IMG/VR virus record: IMGVR_UViG_3300048017_000042
Location: 1 to 20,633 of that record
Source: a virus
Direction: 5' to 3' (one strand)
DNA length: 20,633 bases
The stretch's first letter is position 1, and the number at the start of each line of letters is the position of its first letter. Shown in pieces: positions 10,378 to 16,329 of the stretch. A program made the position numbers and the translations under genes. Below the pieces are notes generated by a model. That model did no database searches. It was not told where the DNA came from and was given only the letters and a program-made list of their open reading frames with translations.

Positions 10378-10542
10378 ATGAAATCACCAGTATTTGGAGC
10401 ACGTGCAGGTAATGTAAAGTGCAGAGGTAAGAAGACCAAGATGATGTCCTGTTATTGTTGTGAAATGATTAACAGCAAATGGTCTGAACGTTGGAAAGAA
10501 GCCAAGAAAGAAATTTCTGGTATTAATGAAGAAAAGCATTGA
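10378..10542 (+). CDS. Small Cys-containing basic protein, unknown (54 aa)
   Basis: A 54-residue frame rich in Lys and Arg, with Cys at 15, 25, 27 and 28 (C-Y-C-C) and a helical tail (W-S-E-R-W-K-E-A-K-K-E-I). The Cys pattern could bind a metal. It starts one base after the CCA of tRNA-Arg(CCU), and the GGAG of that tRNA lies seven bases before the ATG. Its TGA stop overlaps the -35 box of the promoter for the Ro60/Y-RNA unit. No family recognised. Its place next to the Ro60 unit makes it a candidate partner. Confidence 0.6.
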   Translation: MKSPVFGARAGNVKCRGKKTKMMSCYCCEMINSKWSERWKEAKKEISGINEEKH

Positions 10543-10567
10543 CAAATTACACTTAACTTTGTATAAT
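10539..10567 (+). promoter_or_regulatory. Near-perfect sigma70 promoter for the Y-RNA/Ro60 unit
   Basis: TTGACA (10539-10544), a 17-base spacer and TATAAT (10562-10567). The predicted start at about 10574 is only some nine bases before the stem of element F. Most of the spacer is the reverse complement of the GTTAAGTGTAATT block found in the second island leader. Confidence 0.88.
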
Positions 10568-10582
10568 TGATAAAAGGATCTT

Positions 10583-10716
10583 AGGATAGGTTCAGCAACC
10601 AAGCAACTAACGGGTTAAACCGTAACGAACGTTTATAGATATCTCGAAAGAGACTCGTTAAACAACATGAGTTTCGATTTCTCATGCAAATCAAAAAGTA
10701 GGAAACTATCCTGTTG
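10583..10716 (+). ncRNA. Y-RNA-like element F, the first RNA after the promoter
   Basis: The stem is AGGATAG (10583-10589) with CTATCCT (10706-10712). The 5' motif is GTTCAGCAA, the 3' strand is AGTAGGAAA and the tail is GTTG. Three inner hairpins follow in tRNA order: ACGG-GTTAAA-CCGT; a longer one with AACG/CGTT and a TCTC-GAAA-GAGA tip; and CATGAG-TTTCGATTT-CTCATG, whose loop contains TTCGATT like a T loop. The whole is cloverleaf-shaped. Transcription should begin just in front of it. Confidence 0.65.
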
Positions 10717-10730
10717 TATTTAAAAGTTTT

Positions 10731-10828
10731 AGAGTAGGTTCAGCAAAACAAAAATTCGTAGGTTCGACTCCTATATTACGCACCAAAACTCGCGTGATCG
10801 CCATGGTGGCAATCAAACTACTCTGTTA
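10731..10828 (+). ncRNA. Y-RNA-like element G: circularly permuted tRNA with internal CCA
   Basis: The outer stem is AGAGTAG (10731-10737) with CTACTCT (10818-10824). The 5' motif is GTTCAGCAA, the 3' strand is AATCAAA and the tail is GTTA. Inside, the tRNA parts are in swapped order: T arm GTAGG-TTCGACT-CCTAT, acceptor 3' strand ATTACGC, ACCA, six spacer bases, acceptor 5' strand GCGTGAT (7 pairs with ATTACGC) and D arm GCC-ATGGT-GGC. Cleavage at RNase P and CCA positions would leave two pieces held by two helices. This is the clearest permuted tRNA in the window. Confidence 0.75.
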
Positions 10829-10833
10829 TTTTT

Positions 10834-10955
10834 AGGTTAAGTTCCGCAACATTTAATGCTGTCATAACTGTACAAGTCATGGTTCGATTCCATGATCTCC
10901 AATTGGAGATTGGTCTAATGGTAGGACAGTACTTAGCAAAAAGTTTAACCTGTTG
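10834..10955 (+). ncRNA. Y-RNA-like element H: permuted tRNA mimic next to the Ro60 gene
   Basis: The outer stem is AGGTTAA (10834-10840) with TTAACCT (10945-10951). The 5' motif is GTTCCGCAAC, the 3' strand is TAGCAAAAAGT and the tail is GTTG. The order inside is T arm CATGG-TTCGATT-CCATG, then ATCTCC-AATT-GGAGAT (the acceptor stem sealed by a four-base loop), then D arm GTCT-AATGGTA-GGAC. A sealed acceptor with the ends at the other side is how I recall the tRNA-mimic module of the bacterial Y RNA YrlA. It ends 17 bases before the Ro60-like start codon. Confidence 0.75.
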
Positions 10956-10972
10956 ATTTGAAAGGAAATATT

Positions 10973-12412
10973 ATGTCAACATTTGTAGAAGCCGTAGTAA
11001 ATCAAGAAGCCCGTACCACTAACGGTATGAAGGCACGTAAGTCCACAGCAAACGCTGTTGTAGATTTGTTCTACAATGCAGGTGCTTCACGTGGCAAAAA
11101 TATTATCCCAGCATTCACTGCTGCCTTTGTCGAAAACAAAGAGTTGGCATTGCGTGTAGCCGCATGGCTGCGTGATGCGCGTGGTGGTGCAGGTGAACGT
11201 CAATTGTTCCGTGACATTCTTGTTCACTTGGAAAATACTGATCCAGAATCTGCAAAGGCTCTGTTGAAGAAAGTTCCTGAACTTGGTCGTTGGGATGACT
11301 TGTTCGTCTTTAAGACTAAAGCACTGAAGACTGAAGCATACGACATGTTGGGTGACGCCCTTCGTGCGAAGAATGGTCTTGCTGCAAAGTGGACTCCTCG
11401 CCAAGGTCCAATCGCCGCTGAGATTCGTACTCACTTCGGTATGTCTCCTAAGTTCTACCGTAAGTCTTTGGTTGAAATGACCAAAGTGGTTGAAACTCAG
11501 ATGTGTGCAAAAGAATGGGCTGAGATTAACTTCTCACATGTTCCTTCTGTTGCATCCGCACGATACAAGATGGCTTTCAATCGTAACACTCCAACATATG
11601 CACAATATGTTGCTGAGTTGATGAAAGATCCAAAAGATCGTACAATGGATGTTAAGGTTAACGCTGGCGCAGTGTTCCCATATGATGTACTGAAAGGTCG
11701 CATTGGTTCATACCGTCAATCGTTCTCCAAGACTGAATTGGACTTGATCCAAAAGCAATGGGAGGCTCTGCCTAACTTTGTTGGTGATGCTAACGTGTTG
11801 CCATTGGTCGACACTTCTGGTTCTATGACTTGCCCAGCAGGTGGTTATGACTCTAAGAGTGGTTTGACTTGTATGGATGTTGCAGTCTCTCTGGGATTGT
11901 ACATGGCAGATAAGAACAAAGGTAAGTTTAAAGATACCTTCTTGACCTTCTCTGCACAACCACGTTTGATCAACTTGAAGGGTAACATCAACGAGAAGAT
12001 CAATCAGATGTGTACTGGTGAAGTTGCTAATACCAACTTGCACGCCGCATTCAAGAAGATCCTTGAAGTTGCAAAACAAAACAGTGTTCCACAGTCAGAA
12101 ATGCCTGAAACATTGGTGATTTTCTCTGATATGCAGTTTGATGCATGTGTTGCAGGTCGTGATGCTTCGGCAATCGAAATGATCACACATGAATACACCA
12201 AAGCAGGTTACGAACTTCCAAAGGTCGTATTCTGGAACTTGAATGCTTCATATGGCAATGCGCCTGTGAAGTTTGACAAGAGTGGTGTTGCGTTGGTTTC
12301 TGGATTCTCTCCAGCCGTGGTTAAGCCATTGCTTGCTGGTGATTTGGAAACTTTCACACCAGAATCTGTGATGCTTATAACCATCATGGATGAACGCTAC
12401 GCTGTATTGTAA
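10973..12412 (+). CDS. Ro60-like RNA-binding protein (TROVE/DUF2828-type with vWA domain)
   Basis: A 479-residue protein. The N-terminal 270 residues are helical repeats with family blocks L-R-D-A-R-G-G-A-G-E-R (66-76), V-P-E-L-G-R-W-D-D-L (101-110), Y-R-K-S-L (162-166) and H-V-P-S-V-A-S-A-R-Y (189-198). The C-terminal half is a von Willebrand A domain with a full MIDAS: D-T-S-G-S (280-284), T354 and F-S-D (D386). This is the Ro60 architecture: a ring that binds ends of misfolded RNA inside and Y RNA outside. The ATG at 10973 has AAAGGA upstream; an in-frame TTG at 10958 is less likely. Three Y-RNA-like elements precede it on the same transcript, and a terminator follows. It could protect, check or degrade phage or host tRNAs. 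DUF2828 rather than classical TROVE may be the closest family. Confidence 0.85.
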   Translation: MSTFVEAVVNQEARTTNGMKARKSTANAVVDLFYNAGASRGKNIIPAFTAAFVENKELALRVAAWLRDARGGAGERQLFRDILVHLENTDPESAKALLKKVPELGRWDDLFVFKTKALKTEAYDMLGDALRAKNGLAAKWTPRQGPIAAEIRTHFGMSPKFYRKSLVEMTKVVETQMCAKEWAEINFSHVPSVASARYKMAFNRNTPTYAQYVAELMKDPKDRTMDVKVNAGAVFPYDVLKGRIGSYRQSFSKTELDLIQKQWEALPNFVGDANVLPLVDTSGSMTCPAGGYDSKSGLTCMDVAVSLGLYMADKNKGKFKDTFLTFSAQPRLINLKGNINEKINQMCTGEVANTNLHAAFKKILEVAKQNSVPQSEMPETLVIFSDMQFDACVAGRDASAIEMITHEYTKAGYELPKVVFWNLNASYGNAPVKFDKSGVALVSGFSPAVVKPLLAGDLETFTPESVMLITIMDERYAVL

Positions 12413-12423
12413 TAAATACAGTA

Positions 12424-12446
12424 ATGGACACGAAAGTGTCCATTTT
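12424..12446 (+). terminator. Terminator after the Ro60-like gene
   Basis: ATGGACAC-GAAA-GTGTCCAT is a perfect 8-bp hairpin with a GNRA loop, followed by TTT. The T run is short, so termination may be partial. Its last four bases are also the start of the fourth long hairpin, so the two structures exclude each other. Confidence 0.7.
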
Positions 12447-12545
12447 GAAATACATTTATCGGAACGCTTAAATTCACAGTGAGACCTTCCATACTGTGCC
12501 GGGCGTCTAAGTAGGTCTGTTCGATTCAAATGTGTTTCAAAATGG
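12440..12545 (+). ncRNA. Long-hairpin RNA, member 4
   Basis: CCATTTTGAAATACATT (12440-12456) pairs with 12529-12545 over 17 bp with one G-U. Inside, CACAGT/ACTGTG forms a hairpin, and ATCGG follows the 5' arm as in member 3. It lies between the Ro60 terminator and tRNA-Leu(UAA). Unlike members 1-3, its CCA does not come from a tRNA. Confidence 0.6.
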
Positions 12546-12549
12546 ATAT

Positions 12550-12632
12550 GCGGCCATGGTGGAATGGTAGACACAGGAGACTTAAAATCTCCCGCCTTGT
12601 GCGTCCCGGTTCGAGTCCGGGTGGCCGTACCA
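12550..12632 (+). tRNA. tRNA-Leu(UAA)
   Basis: Type II. The acceptor is GCGGCCA/TGGCCGT, then A and CCA. The anticodon arm is GGAGA-CTTAAAA-TCTCC. The T arm is CCCGG-TTCGAGT-CCGGG. Confidence 0.93.
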
Positions 12633-12635
12633 AAT

Positions 12636-12711
<76 letters not shown>

Positions 12712-12712
12712 T

Positions 12713-12720
12713 TATAAATA
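12713..12720 (+). promoter_or_regulatory. T4-late-promoter-like TATAAATA
   Basis: An exact TATAAATA two bases after the preceding tRNA and four bases before the initiator-like tRNA. A start inside that tRNA would spoil it, so this is probably chance or a spacer. Confidence 0.2.
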
Positions 12721-12723
12721 TAT

Positions 12724-12800
12724 CGCGGGGTAACTCAGTTGGTAGAGTGCTAGCCTCATAAGCTAGAAGTCGGTGGTTCGAGTCCACCCCCACGCAACCA
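12724..12800 (+). tRNA. Initiator-like tRNA-Met(CAU)
   Basis: It begins CGCGGGG and ends GCAACCA, giving the unpaired C1-A72 position that marks bacterial initiator tRNAs. One A is bulged in the 3' acceptor strand. The anticodon arm CTAGC-CTCATAA-GCTAG lacks the three G-C pairs of initiators, and the D stem ACTC/GAGT is elongator-like. It is therefore a hybrid. It ends directly at the stop codon of the convergent minus-strand gene. Confidence 0.85.
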
Positions 12801-13349
12801 TTACAATGTCAGCGGCAACCAGAGCCAAAGACCTTGACTCATTAGTAGCGATGCAACACTTCCTACTGCAATAGATGCCCAAAATAGCGGCATACTCACT
12901 GCAAGAATACTAGCAGACAACAATACAATAGCAATCTGGAATGATGAGCCAGCAAAAGTTAACCAAGGACTGGTTTTCTTGATTTGGTCTCTTTCAGCTT
13001 CCAAACTTCTAGCTTTAGCCATCAACTCTTTCTTGCCTTCACCAGAAGCTGGATCAGATTCATAGCGGTCGATCTTAGCCTTCAGACTTTCGGCTTTCAC
13101 CATCTCTTTTCTATACACTGCATCTTCGTAGGCCATTTCAGCCAAAGTCTGTTTAATTGACTTGGCTTGATAGAATGACCATGTATCATTAGCCTTGATC
13201 GTGTTGTTCAGTACCTTACTAGAATTGCCACTAGCAATATAGGTATTAATGGCCAAAAGAGCAGCAAGAACGGTGATAACCCATCCTGCTTTATCTTTGA
13301 TTTTTGCTTCTCTTTCGGATCTACTAAGAGGCTTCTTTTCTTCTGTCAT
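12801..13349 (-). CDS. DUF4337-like membrane protein
   Basis: A 182-residue protein with one N-terminal membrane segment (about 22-42), a central charged helical region (about 60-125, with A-K-S-L-E-A-E-R repeats) and two C-terminal membrane segments. The stretch N-N-T-I-K-A-N-D-T-W-S-F-Y-Q-A-K-S-I-K-Q is the signature I recall for DUF4337 inner-membrane proteins, whose function is unknown. The ATG at 13349 has AGGAG five bases before it, so the upstream GTG at 13355 is not used. It is the last gene of the minus-strand cassette; the start of the preceding gene's stop lies only ten bases away. Confidence 0.7.
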   Translation of the reverse strand: MTEEKKPLSRSEREAKIKDKAGWVITVLAALLAINTYIASGNSSKVLNNTIKANDTWSFYQAKSIKQTLAEMAYEDAVYRKEMVKAESLKAKIDRYESDPASGEGKKELMAKARSLEAERDQIKKTSPWLTFAGSSFQIAIVLLSASILAVSMPLFWASIAVGSVASLLMSQGLWLWLPLTL

Positions 13350-13358
13350 AATCACTCC

Positions 13359-13919
13359 TTATTTTGCTAATGGGTTATCTATTGCTTTTTGGATTTTATT
13401 GTCAATGTCTCGATTCAATCTATCCAATTTAATTTCAGTCTCACGTTTTAATTTATCCATATCATCACGTGTTCGATCAAGATTAGCACGTAGGTCTTTT
13501 TGCATAGATTTTAAATCAGTATCAGTCTCGCGTTGGGTCTGTTTAACTGAACGCTCTATTTGTTCAGTAACCAGTTCATTACGGCGAATATCACTCTTTA
13601 AATCTGTCTTGATATCTCGTGTATAGTCTGTTGCTTTTTGGCTATTTTCTTCAATAACTGCAAGACGCTTATCAAATACCGATAGGTCTGGAGCAACATA
13701 CTCAGCAATACGCTTTTTCATTCCGACATAATCTTTGTATACCTCAAATGAGCCATACAATCCACCAAGAATGGATGACACAAGAGTGAATGCCACCATC
13801 AGTTTTGCTGGAGTGAATTCGTAGCCACCGATACTAATCACGGTGTCTTTGCTTGCATATTTCTTGGTAGCAGCTTCTAAATCGTCAATCTTTTCGTTGA
13901 CATTTTTAATATCTGTCAT
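13359..13919 (-). CDS. Membrane-anchored coiled-coil protein, unknown
   Basis: A 186-residue protein with a short N-terminal segment, one predicted membrane helix (about 37-58, with S-S-I-L-G-G-L-Y-G) and a long C-terminal coiled coil (about 75-180) rich in Asp, Lys and Arg, with repeated D-L-K-S, R-D-D-M-D-K-L-K-R-E and L-D-R-L-N-R-D. AAAGGA precedes the ATG. It sits between the repeat protein and the DUF4337-like protein, each with its own ribosome binding site and tight spacing. The architecture suggests an inner-membrane scaffold or spanning factor. No homologue is recognised, and classical spanin features (lipobox) are absent. Confidence 0.65.
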   Translation of the reverse strand: MTDIKNVNEKIDDLEAATKKYASKDTVISIGGYEFTPAKLMVAFTLVSSILGGLYGSFEVYKDYVGMKKRIAEYVAPDLSVFDKRLAVIEENSQKATDYTRDIKTDLKSDIRRNELVTEQIERSVKQTQRETDTDLKSMQKDLRANLDRTRDDMDKLKRETEIKLDRLNRDIDNKIQKAIDNPLAK

Positions 13920-13920
13920 T

Positions 13921-15444
13921 TTAATTTCCTTTATATTGTGAATCTATCATTTGTTTGTGTACGCTATCCGACATTAAATTGCGGAAAGCACGTGCATTAT
14001 CGACGTTCACTTGTTTCTTATAAATTTCATATGGTTTGTAAAACTGTGAATCTCTCATAATCACAGATTGGTAGGAATCAAATCCCGCACTATAACCCAT
14101 AGCGGCAGCAATTAAGTCTTGTTTTGCTACTTGATCTTGCATACTAACGGAATTTCCCATTTCATTTGCCAAATCTTTACCCTTTTTCACAGCTTCTTGT
14201 TTTGCAGCTTCACGTGCCGCCGCCACTTTTAGACTTGGTGCATCCGACTTGGTTTCTGATTTAGTTTCGACTTTAGCGGTTGGTGCCGAAGCCGTTTGTG
14301 TCTGTGTTGTTACCGCAGGTTGTACCGATTGTGTTACAACGGATGTTACAGAAGTTACACTAGGAGTTGATATGATATTGTTGACAACTGGATCAGCAAC
14401 CGCCTGTACCATTGTTGGATCAGTAAGTTTACCATCACCTGATGTAGTCACTGCAACCACCGAACTACTAACTGATGTTACAGAAGGTGCGACATAACCC
14501 GAACATGTAGGTGATGATTGTGGATTTGCCTTACACGCATCTGCTGCCAGCTTTGTTCGATATGCTTCTTCGTATCCAGGACAACTGGAATCATATAGTG
14601 TGTTTATGGAACATTGCTGATTCAAGTATGCACTGGCATATCCTTCACAAGTTGTGCTATATAATGGATTGATAGAACACTGTTGTGTCAAGTATGCTTG
14701 TGCATAACCAGGACAAGCTGGTGAATACAATTGATTTGCATTACATTGTTGTGTAAGATAAGCCTGAGCATACCCAGGACATGTCTCAGACATCAATGGA
14801 TCGGTCAAACATAAGTCAACACCAGTTGCGTTAACACTCCAACTTGGTATACCCGAAGTTGGAACACCGCGCCCGTGATAAACTTTGTTATATTCATTAA
14901 GTGCTACATCACCGATAGTTCCGGCAAACACATTTTGATTGGTAAGATTTACCATTTCATAGTTGACGCCGATGAATCCGGTTGGTCTAATCTCTACGCC
15001 GAATGTATTCAAGTTTGCCCTGTTACTATACTCTGATATGTTTTCCCAACGATACTTTTGATATGTTGATGTGCCTTCAGTGCTGAATGATGATACAGAT
15101 GTAGGAATCAAATCAGTCCATAAAGGAGCAATCATATAGTTAAACTGTGGTGTTAATCTAGATGTGTCTAAACCTTCGCAACAATACGCTCCTTGTATTG
15201 GACCCGTGGTTGTACGAGGATCCATGAATCCAATAACCCCGTTTGAATGCATCCAAGAGTTGGTAAATACCTTTCCATAAAATGGAAAAGCAAACTGTAA
15301 TGGCACGTGTACATATGTATCGTCACCAAATTGTGGATTAGTAACGACCGGAAGTGTACTGTTTGCTGTTACGACTTGTGCGTTAGATGAGAAGAAGCAA
15401 AGCGATAATGCCAGCGCCAATGCCAAGTTTCTTAAGTAGACCAT
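13921..15444 (-). CDS. Exported repeat protein with C-P-G-Y repeats
   Basis: A 507-residue protein with a clear signal peptide (M-V-Y-L-R-N-L-A-L-A-L-A-L-S-L-C-F-F-S-S-N-A-Q). Residues about 25-210 form an aromatic-rich domain resembling nidogen-like beta folds (F-P-F-Y-G-K-V-F, S-N-G-V-I-G-F). About five Cys repeats of 22 residues follow, each of the form C-x(3)-P-L-Y-S-x(2)-C-P-G-Y-A-x-A-Y-x(3)-Q. A Ser/Thr/Val linker and a charged Ala/Lys C-terminus complete it. The start at 15444 was chosen for AAGGA at the right distance; the frame continues upstream within the neighbour. It overlaps the upstream gene by about 60 bases. It is probably periplasmic or cell-surface; the role is unknown. Confidence 0.7.
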   Translation of the reverse strand: MVYLRNLALALALSLCFFSSNAQVVTANSTLPVVTNPQFGDDTYVHVPLQFAFPFYGKVFTNSWMHSNGVIGFMDPRTTTGPIQGAYCCEGLDTSRLTPQFNYMIAPLWTDLIPTSVSSFSTEGTSTYQKYRWENISEYSNRANLNTFGVEIRPTGFIGVNYEMVNLTNQNVFAGTIGDVALNEYNKVYHGRGVPTSGIPSWSVNATGVDLCLTDPLMSETCPGYAQAYLTQQCNANQLYSPACPGYAQAYLTQQCSINPLYSTTCEGYASAYLNQQCSINTLYDSSCPGYEEAYRTKLAADACKANPQSSPTCSGYVAPSVTSVSSSVVAVTTSGDGKLTDPTMVQAVADPVVNNIISTPSVTSVTSVVTQSVQPAVTTQTQTASAPTAKVETKSETKSDAPSLKVAAAREAAKQEAVKKGKDLANEMGNSVSMQDQVAKQDLIAAAMGYSAGFDSYQSVIMRDSQFYKPYEIYKKQVNVDNARAFRNLMSDSVHKQMIDSQYKGN

Positions 15445-15922
15445 TATCATCCTTCTTTGGTTCTGCGCCAGGTACACGAGTAGGATTATTATCCCATAGT
15501 GTCTTAGCCGATTCGCCGATTTTACCATCGATTGGACATGGAGTTCCTGCGTTCATCATAGCGGTAAAGACACGTTCGTCTTGACACATTGTTGAAACTG
15601 CTGCAACTTTCATACCCATATCGTACAAAGTTTTTGATAATTTAAGTCGTTCACAATTCATGTCTCGAACTGTGGATCCACCAGAAAAACCAAGAATTTG
15701 TGTTTGTACTGCGGCAGAAACGCCGACTGTACAAAGATCATTGTTGATGGAAGTTATCGAAGGTGATATTGCCGATGGCGGCGGAGATTTAACGGTAGTT
15801 TCGCTCGTTGAATTTGAGGTTACTGTGCTATTAGAAGTCGAGTCAGTTACGATTGGTTGTGCAATCGCTAGAGATGTAGTCATAACAAAAAGCACCGCTG
15901 CGGTTATCTTTTTGAATGTCAT
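15383..15922 (-). CDS. Exported, C-terminally membrane-anchored small protein
   Basis: A 179-residue protein with a signal peptide (M-T-F-K-K-I-T-A-A-V-L-F-V-M-T-T-S-L-A-I-A-Q), a Ser/Thr-rich low-complexity stretch (about 25-58) and a folded middle with four Cys (C-T-V-G, M-N-C-E, M-C-Q-D, P-C-P-I). A hydrophobic C-terminal helix ends L-L-L-L-I. AAAGG lies five bases upstream of the ATG. It is the first gene of the minus-strand cassette, and its 3' end overlaps the start of the repeat protein in another frame, which implies coupling. It looks like a tail-anchored periplasmic protein; the function is unknown. Confidence 0.7.
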   Translation of the reverse strand: MTFKKITAAVLFVMTTSLAIAQPIVTDSTSNSTVTSNSTSETTVKSPPPSAISPSITSINNDLCTVGVSAAVQTQILGFSGGSTVRDMNCERLKLSKTLYDMGMKVAAVSTMCQDERVFTAMMNAGTPCPIDGKIGESAKTLWDNNPTRVPGAEPKKDDNGLLKKLGIGAGIIALLLLI

Positions 15923-15946
15923 TTTTTACCTTTTATTCTATTTTTG

Positions 15947-15975
15947 TTGCCTAATTTTTGTTTTTGTGATAGAAT
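15947..15975 (+). promoter_or_regulatory. Promoter for the 16018-gp43-uvsX block
   Basis: TTGCCT (15947-15952), a 17-base spacer and TAGAAT (15970-15975). The start would be near 15982, 36 bases before the ATG at 16018. The -35 is imperfect but the -10 equals that of the 1302 promoter. Confidence 0.6.
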
Positions 15976-16017
15976 AGTTGTTCACGTTATATTTAGTAAA
16001 TCCAAGAAAGGAATCCT

Positions 16018-16329
16018 ATGAACATTACTGGTCTAAAATTGGCCTCAGGCGAAGACGTTATTGCTGATGTTGCATTGACACAAGACGGTCGGTTTTTGCT
16101 GAAAAATGCTGTCGAATTGTCTCTTGCTCCTGCGAGAGTATCTGGCGGCCCTCCAACAATGGGATTTACGCCTTTCCCACCTTATGCCGCACAGAAAAAA
16201 GACTCAATCATTGCAATTGAGCCACTACATATTGTATACTACTACTCTCCAGACGAAGATATTGTTAAAAATTACGAAGAAATGTTCACTTCGTCTTCCA
16301 CAAAAACCAATCAAATTATTACAGGTTAA
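16018..16329 (+). CDS. Conserved small phage protein upstream of DNA polymerase
   Basis: A 103-residue protein starting M-N-I-T-G-L-K-L-A-S-G-E-D-V-I-A-D-V, then L-L-K-N-A-V-E-L, a G/P-rich loop (P-P-T-M-G-F-T-P-F-P-P) and H-I-V-Y-Y-Y with an acidic tail. The strand pattern (L-x-S-G-E-x-V-I-A, then an L-K-N-A strand and an H-I-V-Y strand) is reminiscent of Sm/Lsm folds, and similar small proteins occur in T4-like phages. AAAGGA lies before the start. The stop overlaps the polymerase ATG (TAATG). An RNA-binding role would fit but is only inference. Confidence 0.6.
   Translation: MNITGLKLASGEDVIADVALTQDGRFLLKNAVELSLAPARVSGGPPTMGFTPFPPYAAQKKDSIIAIEPLHIVYYYSPDEDIVKNYEEMFTSSSTKTNQIITG

Noticed and set aside
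14249-14497. A plus-strand frame of 82 codons in the repeat-protein gene
   Set aside because: It is antisense to the Ser/Thr/Val linker; the low-complexity sequence keeps the opposite frame open.
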